Source: Kiritimatiellia bacterium (GTDB lineage Bacteria; Verrucomicrobiota; Kiritimatiellia; UBA8416; YA12-FULL-48-11). From it: a DNA stretch of 64,000 bases. The notes below the pieces were generated by a model. That model was not told where the DNA came from. It did not search any database and saw only the letters and a program-made list of their open reading frames with translations. The position numbers and the translations under genes were made by a program. This document shows, piece after piece, positions 35,902-43,938 of this stretch (positions within the stretch are counted from its first letter, which is position 1; each line of letters opens with the position of its first letter). Location: assembly GCA_028716365.1 (NCBI GenBank), contig JAQUPZ010000002.1, forward strand, positions 769,005 to 833,004. Direction: 5' to 3'.

Positions 35902-36065
35902 GGCTGTTGTCCCTTCTCCAGATAGGCAATAGTCCGCCCACGGTGCACTTCCCCGGCTTCGATCATCCGGGACAGTTCCTTCATGGCGGGGTGAACCGTT
36001 GTCTTTATAGTCTTATGTCGAGTATTCTTGTCATGCTTCGCACGATGTATGACAGTTGCCTTCAT
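35898..36065 (-). CDS. 55-residue coupled small protein, unknown function
   Basis: A short frame starting MKATVIHRAKHDKNTRHK and ending YLEKGQQP. Its ATG overlaps the stop of the serine recombinase (ATGA at 36062-36065) and its stop overlaps the next ATG in the same way, so it is very likely translated. The middle part VHPAMKELSRMIEAGEVHRGRTIAYLEK is basic and helical. No family recognised. Too short for usual gene-length cut-offs. Confidence 0.6.
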   Translation of the reverse strand: MKATVIHRAKHDKNTRHKTIKTTVHPAMKELSRMIEAGEVHRGRTIAYLEKGQQP

Positions 36066-36736
36066 GCCGCTGCTCTTTCAAGGATCTGCTTTAAGCTCTG
36101 CGGGTGCCACTGTAACAGGCCTGTCTTCGTCCTATATCCTCGATCTTTCAAGTATCGCGCAATCTTCCGGAGTGAGTTTCCCGCCTTGTGAAGTTTACGG
36201 ATCAAGCCAATGGCTTTTTGTTCTCCAGCGTCCTGGACAAGGAGACCGTCTTTCAGTCGGTAGCCATAAGGAACATCTCCACCGGTCTTCTCGCCGCTCG
36301 CCCGTTTGTGTGCCAGGGCAAAGCGGGTTCGCTCGCTCACTTGGTCACGTTCAAACTCAGAGAGAACGGCCAGCATCCGAAATACCATCTTCCCCGCGGC
36401 AGTCGTGGTGTCTATCTTCTCAGACAAGCTCACCAGGTCCGCTCCACGTTTGGCCAGGGCTTCGGCAATCGTGATTGTGTCCTTTGTGGATCGGGCCAGC
36501 CGGGACAGGGAATAAACAATCAGAACATCCCCTTTACCAACAGCGTTCAAGGCTTCCTGCAGGCCAGGGCGATTGTCGGCCCTCTTTCCGGACAACCCTG
36601 CATCCTGGAAGATGGTCACGTTCTCTGTACCGTTCAGATCCGCCCAAGCTCGGAGTTTAGCTTCCTGTGCGTCCATGCTCACGCCGTCCCTCGCTTGACC
36701 TTCAGTACTTACTCTCACATATCCGATTGCCTTCAT
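36062..36736 (-). CDS. Serine recombinase (resolvase/invertase family)
   Basis: 224 residues from ATG 36736 with GGAAAGGGG about 8 nt upstream; longer frames lack a site. AIGYVRVSTEGQ (S9 is the nucleophile position), FQDAGLSGKRADNRPGL at about 60-76, VYSLSRLARSTKDT (about 90-103) and SEFERDQVSERTRFALAHKR are the resolvase-domain signatures. A C-terminal helix-turn-helix (about 170-220, LIRKLHKAGNSLRKIARYLK) replaces the large zinc and coiled-coil part of large integrases, so it belongs to the small type. It may resolve dimers or invert DNA. It heads the coupled small-gene run. Confidence 0.88.
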   Translation of the reverse strand: MKAIGYVRVSTEGQARDGVSMDAQEAKLRAWADLNGTENVTIFQDAGLSGKRADNRPGLQEALNAVGKGDVLIVYSLSRLARSTKDTITIAEALAKRGADLVSLSEKIDTTTAAGKMVFRMLAVLSEFERDQVSERTRFALAHKRASGEKTGGDVPYGYRLKDGLLVQDAGEQKAIGLIRKLHKAGNSLRKIARYLKDRGYRTKTGLLQWHPQSLKQILERAAA

Positions 36737-36804
36737 AGTGTTGCCCCTTTCCTTATGTTTGCTAGCAAGATAGCAAGTTAGCCCTAGACGCGCAAGGATA
36801 AAGT

Positions 36805-37038
36805 TCAAATTTTCTTCAGAGGTCTCCTTGTCCATAAGAAATGGAGTTCAGAAGCATCATTTCCGCTTCGCAGAGGATAGAACATCATGTAAGACAACAC
36901 ATCCCGCGAGAATAAGTGTAATAGCTCGGGGTCGAGGTTCGGATATCCATATAACTCAACGTCGGCAATTTTGTCCGCTTTCAAGCCTCCCTTACATGGG
37001 ATCATGGCAATACTGATTCCCGCCCACACTGTATTCAT
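36805..37038 (-). CDS. 77-residue protein, unknown function
   Basis: Starts MNTVWAGISIAM; ATG overlaps the stop of the upstream gene (ATGA at 37035-37038), which supports translation. The N-terminal 15 residues are moderately hydrophobic; the rest (YGYPNLDPELLHLF... SGNDASELHFLW) is soluble. No family recognised. It ends 68 nt before the recombinase ATG. Confidence 0.4.
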   Translation of the reverse strand: MNTVWAGISIAMIPCKGGLKADKIADVELYGYPNLDPELLHLFSRDVLSYMMFYPLRSGNDASELHFLWTRRPLKKI

Positions 37039-37424
37039 TCCGTCAATTTCTCTACCTTCGGTGATACTTTAGGTTGCCGCCCATTAGCAAATAACAAGCC
37101 TTTACGGGCTAATCTTCTGTGAATGGAGGTTGCGCAATGGCTATGCCAATCATGTATATAAAGCCTGCAGCGGCTGTTGTCCATCTTGTCAAGATACTCG
37201 ACATCAATCAGAGCCGTTATCAACTCGTGTGCTTTTTTAGGCCACGGCCATTGCATCATAACTGCAATCAACTCGTCGGTACACTTACCTATACCACCAT
37301 CCGGGATCTCTACGGCTGCCCACTGCCAGAGATTTTCCATGAGTCCAACCGCCATTGGCTGGTGAATCTTGAGTTTCCTGGCCAGGCTCCCAATTTTACA
37401 ATGTCTATTCGCATATTTTTTCAT
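37035..37424 (-). CDS. Truncated paralogue of the replication-type protein
   Basis: 129 residues, aligned from end to end with the N-terminal domain of its upstream neighbour: ANRHCKIGSLARKLKI, AVGLMENLWQWAA, VEIPDGGIGKCTDELIAVMM, LYIHDWHSHCATSIHRRLARKGLLFANG. It ends shortly after that domain, with no basic linker or second domain. The pattern matches N-terminal domains of phage/plasmid replication organiser proteins. It may be a regulator by competition, or a decaying duplicate. Confidence 0.55.
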   Translation of the reverse strand: MKKYANRHCKIGSLARKLKIHQPMAVGLMENLWQWAAVEIPDGGIGKCTDELIAVMMQWPWPKKAHELITALIDVEYLDKMDNSRCRLYIHDWHSHCATSIHRRLARKGLLFANGRQPKVSPKVEKLTE

Positions 37425-37464
37425 GATTATCTCATCCCGTTAAACCTCGACACTGACCCTCGGT

Positions 37465-38322
37465 TCATTCAGCCCCTCCATATTCTTTTTTTGGATCAAA
37501 TGCCGGACTGGTCGGCACTGCGCCTCCAGTTCCGGGTTGACATCTCTGCAGCCAGCTCCAGACCCATAGACCCGGTTCATCTATACCATTCACAAAGTTT
37601 CGAGACTTCCCGGCCATTTTTTTTGCTTCCTCCAACAAATCAACATCCGGAAACGCCCTGGCGGCATTCATCACGTGTTCATAAGTCAGTCTAGCCAGCG
37701 CCGGTTCCTCGCTCAGGATCTTGAAAGCCTTCCGCCAGGTCAACACCTCCTTCGAAACCTCGCCGCTCTCTGTTTCCGGATCCTGATTCTTGAGAGGGTA
37801 GGGAGAGCTCTCTGGCTTAGGCTTAGGCTTAGGCTTAGGCAGGGCATCCGGCGGAGTAATTCCGGTATCCGGCGGGCATCCGTTGGGTATCCGTTGGGTA
37901 TCCGCCGGATATCCGCGCCTTTCATATTTGGCTTTAATTCGCTGTTTTTCTTGTAAGTCTAATCCGGTGAGACTAGGTTGCTCTCCATTGGCAAAGAACA
38001 GGCCATTACGGGCTAATCTCTTATGAACAGAGATTTCACAGTGCTGATGCCAGTCGTGGATGTAAAGTCTGCACTCACCCCCTTCGTCGAGTAACCCGCC
38101 GTCCGTGAGTGCCTCTATCAACTCATAGCTTTTGTTCGGTCGATCCCACATGATACTATCAGCGATCATCTCATTAGAATACTTCCCGACGCCACCGTCA
38201 GGGACTTCATCAGCTGCCCAATGCCAAAGGTTCTCCATGAGCCCAACCGCTTCAGCCCTGCGAATCTTCAGCTTCTTAGCCAAGGCCATAATCTTGCAAT
38301 GCCTGTTAGCGTTTCTTTTCAA
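37465..38322 (-). CDS. Phage/plasmid-type replication protein, TTG start
   Basis: 285 residues. TTG at 38322 is chosen because AAGGAGG lies 8 nt upstream and the TTG overlaps the preceding stop. The N-terminal domain (residues 1-110: KIMALAKKLKIRRAEAVGLMENLWHWAADEV in two parts, YIHDWHQHCEISVHKRLAR) looks like a winged helix of replisome-organiser proteins. A repeat-encoded PKPKPKPK linker (four GCTTAG units, 37815-37838) and a C-terminal helical domain (about 190-270, ALARLTYEHVMNAARAFPD) follow, perhaps for helicase loading. Domain match is by eye only. Confidence 0.55.
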   Translation of the reverse strand: MKRNANRHCKIMALAKKLKIRRAEAVGLMENLWHWAADEVPDGGVGKYSNEMIADSIMWDRPNKSYELIEALTDGGLLDEGGECRLYIHDWHQHCEISVHKRLARNGLFFANGEQPSLTGLDLQEKQRIKAKYERRGYPADTQRIPNGCPPDTGITPPDALPKPKPKPKPESSPYPLKNQDPETESGEVSKEVLTWRKAFKILSEEPALARLTYEHVMNAARAFPDVDLLEEAKKMAGKSRNFVNGIDEPGLWVWSWLQRCQPGTGGAVPTSPAFDPKKEYGGAE

Positions 38323-38723
38323 TGCTGCAGCCTCCTTCTTGACCTCGGCTGGCCCAGGGATCCAGACGCCAGGTCCACACTGTCAACGCCAGACACCGGG
38401 GATCCTGCAGGATCCTGGACACCGGCGCCGGCTGCAGGCCCGACACTCACAGCATCAGTAACCTTCCTATCCTTTTGCCCGCCAGTTTCTATGCCTGAAC
38501 CGGTTCGCGCGCGATCAAATCCGGCAAAATCCCTTGCCAGCCTCGATAATCTTGCTTTCTCTATTTCTATCTTTTCACCTACTGCTACCTTTTCACCTAT
38601 TGCTACCTTTTCACCTATTGTTATGACGTTTCCGGGTGTGATTCTCTGGATGTCGATTTCCCAATTCAGAAAAAAAAGAGCGGCCATTCCCCCACCCCAA
38701 AATAAACAGTCAGGTCTTCTCAT
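38319..38723 (-). CDS. 134-residue protein with GEKVA repeats and a reused tail
   Basis: Starts MRRPDCLFWGG with GAGAAGG 4 nt upstream. A hydrophobic stretch (GGGMAALFFLNWEI) at about 10-24 is followed by 6-residue repeats (IGEKVA, IGEKVA, VGEKIE) at about 40-57 encoded by 18-base DNA repeats, a basic helix (KARLSRLARDFAGFD), and a Gly/Pro/Val tail shared with 35268-35453. Function unknown. Stop overlaps the start of the replication-type gene. Confidence 0.5.
   Translation of the reverse strand: MRRPDCLFWGGGMAALFFLNWEIDIQRITPGNVITIGEKVAIGEKVAVGEKIEIEKARLSRLARDFAGFDRARTGSGIETGGQKDRKVTDAVSVGPAAGAGVQDPAGSPVSGVDSVDLASGSLGQPRSRRRLQH
38565..38618. repeat. Three tandem 18-bp units inside the 134-residue gene
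   Basis: Units at 38565-38582, 38583-38600 and 38601-38618; the last two are identical and the first differs at four positions. Each encodes six residues of the type (I/V)GEKVA. Copy number may vary between strains. Confidence 0.8.
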
Positions 38724-38828
38724 TATCCTTCTCCCTTGATTTCTATATTGTTGCGAGTGAGTTTACAGGAAGATGAACGACTGATTCCGAGATCAATAGA
38801 ATACACGTAGATTGCGGTTCGGATTTAA

Positions 38829-39125
38829 TCATGCTACACCCTGCCTACCGTGTAACCATTCACGAAAAACCTCTTCACGAATCTTAGGACGGCCACCAGG
38901 ATACAATGGCAGCGCCACTAGAACACCTGCCGCAAGTGCTCGATAAATTGTCGGACGACTTGTCTTCGCTCTAGTCGCCGCCTGACTGATTGTCAGCGTT
39001 CCTTCGACGGCATCCTCTCCATGTTCTTCAACCTTTCCAGTCAACGCGGCTAATGCAGCTTTCCGTCGTTCTACGGGTGCATCCAATATCGCTTTGAGAA
39101 GCGTGTCTGTAGTGATAGTTTCCAT
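38829..39125 (-). CDS. Helix-turn-helix DNA-binding protein
   Basis: 98 residues from ATG 39125, 2 nt after the stop of the large upstream gene; a longer frame overlaps that gene. The first 45 residues are helical (LLKAILDAPVERRKAALAAL). TISQAATRAKTSRPTIYRALAAGVL at about 52-76 is a clear helix-turn-helix of the excisionase/MerR-like type, followed by PGGRPKIREEVFREWL, as in DNA-binding proteins of this class. Probably a regulator of the element. Confidence 0.6.
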   Translation of the reverse strand: METITTDTLLKAILDAPVERRKAALAALTGKVEEHGEDAVEGTLTISQAATRAKTSRPTIYRALAAGVLVALPLYPGGRPKIREEVFREWLHGRQGVA

Positions 39126-39127
39126 CG

Positions 39128-41011
39128 TCAATTCCAGTCCGTTCCGGTCCAAGTCCAGATCTTCCCCGTGCGTCTGTTCCGTACACTTTGTCCAGGCTTG
39201 CCAGGTGTTGTTGGTTTTTCTCCAATCTCCAACCAATTACTTGCTTGGTTTGGATCCCCCCCTTTGAAGCTGAAATTACCGTGGATTGTTCCGGGTGCGA
39301 GTTCTACAGGAGTCGGTTGGTTTCTCACTCTTAGTGTCCCGTTTGAATCCCTGAATTTTGTCCCAGCTGGCAATGACTTCGCCTGTTCCGGTGACATCAC
39401 GGGAATATCTTCATAGGACGTTACGCTTGCCGCACTCACCGGCGCCGGAGTTCCGGGAGTCTGGACAGGATATATTGGTGTTGTTACCGGCGCCGGTACT
39501 GCCGGTGTAACTACTGGCGTTGCGGTAACCGGTGTAACTACTGGCGTTGCGGTAAAAGGAGGTTGCACTCCAGGAGTCTGTCCTTGTGTTGTTACCGTAC
39601 CGGATGAAGCATCTGGTGTTGTGCTCACTCCGATGGATTTCAATATCTGATCAACAAGTTCGATCTGTTGCTTTTCGGTCGTTCTTGGCATTAATTGTAC
39701 CATCATTAAACCATCCATCTTGAAGCGGTTTTCATGTAATATTTTTGCTAATCTTTCTTTTCCCTGTTCTATTAATTGGGAAGAAACCTTTTTTGCATCA
39801 GCATTTATTTCTGCCACAGTCTTGGCAAAAATACCTTTAACAAGAGCTTCCGTGTAACGACCTTCTTTAAGAAGCTGGGTTGTTTCTGCTTTACTACGTG
39901 AACGTTCCTGTTCCGTAGCTTGTAGTCCCACATTCTGGACTTCTCTTTCCTTCACCGCCCATCCACCCCGTCTATCAGCCAAATCCAGGTCAGCCTGAAT
40001 CTTCTTATCCAATTCCTCCCCCGCCTGTTTACCCTTCATGGCCTGCAGATTCAAAGGTGCTTCTAACTTCCTCCCGAAAACATCCATTCTCTCCTCGCGG
40101 TTCTTGCGATCCCGCTCCTGCTGTTCCAACGCAGCTAATGCACCTCTGGCCTCTACCCGAGTAGACACCATTCCGCCAAATTTCGGGGATCCAAGCTTTT
40201 GTCTTTCCAATTGACTCTTCCTCATGCTCAAGGCCTCTTCCGCAGTTGTTGGCAATCCAGTAAACGGATTTAACATGCCAACATCAGGAGCCTTATCCAT
40301 CCCCATTTTGATACGCGTTTGCTTCAATACATCTGCACCCGCCTCGGTTTTTGGCCTCATAGAGTCCCAGATCAGTTTGTCAGCCGTGGCACCCAGAATC
40401 ATTCTATTTTCATCAATTGTTTGCTGGTTGAAAGGATTTTGCTTCCCTGGTGTCTGCGTAAAATCGGGAGCCGTTGGCTTGTTCCAACGGATCTTGTCCT
40501 TGACCTGTTCTCCGTTCGGCCCCTGGTGCTGCACGATTCTTTCTACTGTTGCGCCGTCCGGGATGCCGTCACCATTAAGGTCCAGACCACTCTTCCCGAA
40601 AGTAGGCCGAATTGTTGGCGTCGCGGCGGGGTTTTGTACGTCGAAATTCCGCGCCCGAAATTCCTGATCTAATGTTGGATTATTGGTAACAACTGGCGAA
40701 ACTATCTCTTTAGTAAAAGGATTGCTTGAGAGAGCCGCGAATTCACCCGATTGCATCGGCTGGATTACGGGGGGTTGTTGTTCGCCAGCAAAGGGGTTCA
40801 TTGGTTTTTTGCCCGTAGACAAGTCAATAAGTTTTATCGCTTCTTCGGTTGATCGGTTGAAGTTCGGTTTTACTCCGACACTATCAATCACGTCGATGTT
40901 TTGTGGTTCCACGTCCGATTCTGGAAAATGTTGAACGAGTACTTCGTCGTTATTTCGTCTATTAAAATTCGGCCTATTCTTGTTCAATTCTTTGTCATCC
41001 CAATATGCCAT
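39128..41011 (-). CDS. Large orphan protein of the element, 627 residues
   Basis: Start at ATG 41011 (MAYWDDKELN) with AAGGAG 7 nt before it. The N-terminal 200 residues are low in hydrophobics and rich in Asn, Pro, Gln and Phe (repeated NPF and NFNR motifs), with DLNGDGIPDG at about 146-155, an EF-hand/dockerin-like calcium loop. The middle (about 270-450) is helical and charged, probably coiled coil. Then a Pro/Thr/Val repeat region (about 485-530, two 27-base units) and a C-terminal RNRRTGKIWTWTGTDWN motif of a kind seen at ends of phage structural proteins. No family recognised. It may be a virion, scaffold or injection protein; evidence for this is thin. Confidence 0.5.
   Translation of the reverse strand: MAYWDDKELNKNRPNFNRRNNDEVLVQHFPESDVEPQNIDVIDSVGVKPNFNRSTEEAIKLIDLSTGKKPMNPFAGEQQPPVIQPMQSGEFAALSSNPFTKEIVSPVVTNNPTLDQEFRARNFDVQNPAATPTIRPTFGKSGLDLNGDGIPDGATVERIVQHQGPNGEQVKDKIRWNKPTAPDFTQTPGKQNPFNQQTIDENRMILGATADKLIWDSMRPKTEAGADVLKQTRIKMGMDKAPDVGMLNPFTGLPTTAEEALSMRKSQLERQKLGSPKFGGMVSTRVEARGALAALEQQERDRKNREERMDVFGRKLEAPLNLQAMKGKQAGEELDKKIQADLDLADRRGGWAVKEREVQNVGLQATEQERSRSKAETTQLLKEGRYTEALVKGIFAKTVAEINADAKKVSSQLIEQGKERLAKILHENRFKMDGLMMVQLMPRTTEKQQIELVDQILKSIGVSTTPDASSGTVTTQGQTPGVQPPFTATPVVTPVTATPVVTPAVPAPVTTPIYPVQTPGTPAPVSAASVTSYEDIPVMSPEQAKSLPAGTKFRDSNGTLRVRNQPTPVELAPGTIHGNFSFKGGDPNQASNWLEIGEKPTTPGKPGQSVRNRRTGKIWTWTGTDWN
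39502..39555. repeat. Two exact 27-bp tandem units in the large orphan gene
   Basis: Units at 39502-39528 and 39529-39555 are identical and encode nine residues each of a Pro/Thr/Val linker (TPVVTPVTA-like). A slippage-prone, disordered segment. Confidence 0.85.
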
Positions 41012-41050
41012 TGTCGTCTCCTTCACTTCCTAGTTTGTACTCCAACTGAA

Positions 41051-41344
41051 TCATAACCCCGGCCGCCGAGACCTGAAATCTGGCTTAATTCCTTCCGTCT
41101 TGAACTCGGGTTTCATTTCTCCCGTTTGTATTTTTCCGCCAAATAACTCAAAAGTGGGGCGCTCCAAGATATCGGCTATTGCCCGGCGAATGTCTTCCGG
41201 TGGAGTCCAACGGCCTGCTATGAGTCGGGAAACGTCGGCTGTGTCCACTTCAGAGAAGCCATGTTCACGTAGTTGAGAGGCAAGGTCTCGGTGCTTCCAA
41301 TCACGTTTTACAAGTTCGATTTTTATATTCAACAGTTTATCCAT
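41051..41344 (-). CDS. Cro/CI-like helix-turn-helix regulator
   Basis: 97 residues from ATG 41344 (AAAGG 8 nt upstream). KHRDLASQLREHGFSEVDTADVSRLIAGRW at about 16-45 fits an XRE-type helix-turn-helix with a slightly expanded turn, followed by PPEDIRRAIADIL. The C-terminal 25 residues are basic. Likely a transcriptional regulator of the element. The 159 bases at 41345-41503 before it hold no gene I can see and may contain its operator. Confidence 0.55.
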   Translation of the reverse strand: MDKLLNIKIELVKRDWKHRDLASQLREHGFSEVDTADVSRLIAGRWTPPEDIRRAIADILERPTFELFGGKIQTGEMKPEFKTEGIKPDFRSRRPGL

Positions 41345-41503
41345 ATTACTAGCCTTTGCCCGTTCGTACCTTTTACGTACGCGAGTAGGATAGAGCCGGG
41401 ATAGGACGGACAGAACACAGCGGGACAAAATGAGAAGAAGCGCGAAAAGGAAAATCGCGTCCTCATGGATTGAAAACTCGGTTTTGAGGAAGGACGGAAT
41501 AAA

Positions 41504-43051
41504 TCAGTGCGTCTTGACAACAACGAGCTGCTTTGATCTTAATCGATGCTTGTGGCTGTTTATCGCTCTAATTACTTCTCGTGAGGAAAGTTGCTTTTTC
41601 TCTGCAAAGGCTGAAACGTAGCGTTCCCCGCTTGCCTTCCATTCTGCCGCAATCTTCTCGTCTCTCTTTCGTTCCTCGGACGTGGCGGGTGGCCTCCCTT
41701 TTCCTTTTGACAGTCTAGTATTGGGGGTATAAGTGGCATGTTCGCCTGTTAGTAAATTTGTTCCCTCATCATGGATCGGGATTTGATACGGTGCACGGTC
41801 TTCTTGGTCGATCACCTCTCCATCCGTCATGTCCTCGACAGGATAACAGTGCCGGTAACGTCGTCCCTCACACTCGGCAATAAAGGTTATGTGCTCTGCA
41901 AGGAATCTCTCCGCGGCTGCAGGTTTGATCTTCCGAGCCTTCGCCGTCTCCGCAACCCATCCTTTAAACATTTTCGGCATGGCGGAGTTATAAGCCAATA
42001 GGACGGGCAAGGTCACGTCCTTGCCGACTTGCTCCCCCATGAATCGTACAAGCCGGCAAAGATCAGCGGCCCCGAAGCGTCCCCCTGGTTCACAATTCGC
42101 CAGGATGAAAGCCAGTATCGCTTCCAACTTTGCCGCTCCGGAATTTCTTGGGTCGGTCAGTCGCTTGACAATCGCGGCCCGTTGCTCCGCCGTGTAGCCG
42201 CCGCCCCTGCGCGGTTCCAGGATGGCCACGGGCTTCTTGCTTGTGGTCCGCCCGATGAAAGCGTTGATCTCATATAGGGCGATTTCCCGGAAGAACCGTT
42301 TGCACTCTCTTTTGTATTCCGTCCGTGAGGCGTTGAGTGCTGCCTCTGCCGCCTGATTTTCTTTCTCCGTCTCATTCTTGACTCGCGCCAGGAGTCCAGA
42401 GTGTTGCTTCTCTCGATTGGAAAACAGATCATCCCGTATGTGGATTCGCAGACGTTTCTCGTACTCTTCCGGTAGTATACTTGCAATGTACTTTTCGGCA
42501 AATTCATTCTTCTTCTTATCTTCGGCCTTGGCGAAGATTTCCGGCCAGAATACAGCCGCTTCTTCTGCCAGTTTGCGGTTGAAGGCATCCTTCCACGGCG
42601 CAGGGTCAACTGTCTTCGCCTGTTCCTGTAAGTCGGTTCGTTTTCCATACCATTCATTCCGCGCCGTGTGGTCGGTCTTCTTCCGTACCGCTGTATTTAT
42701 GGCCGGGTAGTCAGGTTCCTCTGGTTCGCCGTTGACACGACATTTTCCATGCGCCAAGAGGATTAGCCATGACGTTGCCCGTAAGGATGAGTTAATTTCA
42801 GCCGGGACACAGAACGGCCTTGCGTTCGACAAGAGCTGAACGGGCCGGACGGCCACAGTGCGTCCTTCGGTCGTGATAAAGCGCCAGCCCAGGTTATCCC
42901 CTTCGATACTCCCAATGGGCCGCCACGTCAAGACGGTGGCCAGGCTTCCGTCGTACATCATTAACCGGGTATATGGTTCGCGCTCGTTGCCACACAGATA
43001 CGGCTCCGGGTCTTCACTTTGTACTATCACATGGTCTGTCTTTTCGTTCAT
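41504..43051 (-). CDS. Orphan element protein, 515 residues
   Basis: GGAAAGGGAC precedes the ATG. Residues 1-110 are beta-rich; 110-270 is very rich in charged residues and Ala (KKNEFAEKYIASILPEEYEKRLRIHI..., NETEKENQAAEAALNASRTEYKRECKRFF), probably long helices. Residues 290-420 look like a separate helical domain (TAEQRAAIVKRLTDP, EAILAFILANCEPGGRFGAADLCRLV). The last 60 residues resemble a homeodomain-like DNA-binding end (SEERKRDEKIAAEWKASGERYVSAFAEKKQLSSREVIRAI in pieces). No family recognised. A role in replication or DNA binding is only a guess. Confidence 0.45.
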   Translation of the reverse strand: MNEKTDHVIVQSEDPEPYLCGNEREPYTRLMMYDGSLATVLTWRPIGSIEGDNLGWRFITTEGRTVAVRPVQLLSNARPFCVPAEINSSLRATSWLILLAHGKCRVNGEPEEPDYPAINTAVRKKTDHTARNEWYGKRTDLQEQAKTVDPAPWKDAFNRKLAEEAAVFWPEIFAKAEDKKKNEFAEKYIASILPEEYEKRLRIHIRDDLFSNREKQHSGLLARVKNETEKENQAAEAALNASRTEYKRECKRFFREIALYEINAFIGRTTSKKPVAILEPRRGGGYTAEQRAAIVKRLTDPRNSGAAKLEAILAFILANCEPGGRFGAADLCRLVRFMGEQVGKDVTLPVLLAYNSAMPKMFKGWVAETAKARKIKPAAAERFLAEHITFIAECEGRRYRHCYPVEDMTDGEVIDQEDRAPYQIPIHDEGTNLLTGEHATYTPNTRLSKGKGRPPATSEERKRDEKIAAEWKASGERYVSAFAEKKQLSSREVIRAINSHKHRLRSKQLVVVKTH

Positions 43052-43238
43052 TTTGTCCCTTTCCTTTCCGTGTCCAGCCTGGTCCCGCGGATGTCCCGCC
43101 CTTCAGCGTACAGTGCATAACGGTCATCAGCGGAAACATGGCCGAGTATTCTGCCCGTGCGTTCTTTAGCCCGCGAGCGAAAGCATCTCTGTTCCGCTTC
43201 TGTCTCAGATATTCCCGGAGTTCTGAAGTGTTGAGCAT
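43014..43238 (-). CDS. 74-residue protein, unknown function
   Basis: ATG at 43238 is chosen because GGAAAGGAA lies just upstream, the same style of site as its neighbours; a TTG at 43265 overlapping the preceding stop is the alternative. NTSELREYLRQKRNRDAFARGLKNARAEY is a basic helical start, and the tail is rich in Gly, Lys and Arg. It overlaps the next gene by 38 nt, so the C-terminal half may be a by-product of the neighbouring frame. Confidence 0.35.
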   Translation of the reverse strand: MLNTSELREYLRQKRNRDAFARGLKNARAEYSAMFPLMTVMHCTLKGGTSAGPGWTRKGKGQNERKDRPCDSTK

Positions 43239-43261
43239 AGCATTTCCTTTCCGTGTCCGAC

Positions 43262-43900
43262 TCAAGCGCTTGCTTTTGCGTCGGCCATTCCTTTCACGGA
43301 AGGGAATTTAAATCCTTTCCCCGCGCCTGGTAGTCTCCGTTTCTTCTCCCACTCGATCATATCGCGCATAACACACGCAGCTTCATCCGTGCTTTCGTAT
43401 ACTATTGCATCTATCAGACCGCGGAGGTCCCCTAATCTCATGCCCCTCAATATGTCGCGGATGAACCAACGATTCAACAGGCGTTCCGGTTCAACGTGAA
43501 CCATCCTGGCGGTAAACAGAAGATTCCGCGTGTTCTCCTTGTTCAGTGTTACTGTCAGTTTGCCTGTTTTCTTATTTTCTACCAGAGCAGCCTTTCCGGT
43601 GGTCCAGATCTTCCGCGTCTGCTTATCCGCCCTGGTCTGTATCCCTTTAACCCTCGGTGAGAGCTTCTTTAGTTCGTCATTGATCTCGGAGAGCTTCCGA
43701 CACACTCGCTGAGCGTCCACGCTGGGGTCTTCCGGTCCGGTTCCAAAGTAGCCGGTCTTCTTGAACCTTCGGCACCAGTCCTTCTGTCCTTTTAGCTTCT
43801 CGAATCGCTCCAGCGTCTTGACCTCGTCTGAACTCACCAAGTCACCATACAGGCCCAGCCGCGTCACTACTTTGTCTATTCCCTTGCGTTGTTTCTTCAT
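43262..43900 (-). CDS. Basic element protein, 212 residues, unknown function
   Basis: AAAGGACGGTGAGCT precedes ATG 43900. The protein is lysine/arginine rich and mostly helical (SEINDELKKLSPRVKGIQTRADKQ), with a possible small domain at about 120-190 (TARMVHVEPERLLNRWFIRDILRGMRLGDLRG in two pieces). No membrane helix or known motif. Its composition would suit a nucleic-acid binding protein. Confidence 0.45.
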   Translation of the reverse strand: MKKQRKGIDKVVTRLGLYGDLVSSDEVKTLERFEKLKGQKDWCRRFKKTGYFGTGPEDPSVDAQRVCRKLSEINDELKKLSPRVKGIQTRADKQTRKIWTTGKAALVENKKTGKLTVTLNKENTRNLLFTARMVHVEPERLLNRWFIRDILRGMRLGDLRGLIDAIVYESTDEAACVMRDMIEWEKKRRLPGAGKGFKFPSVKGMADAKASA

Positions 43901-43938
43901 AGCTCACCGTCCTTTCAATAAGCATTCGATGAAGGCCT

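Noticed and set aside
37815..38618. CRISPR array
   Set aside because: The repeats are 6- and 18-base tandem units without spacers and lie inside coding sequence.
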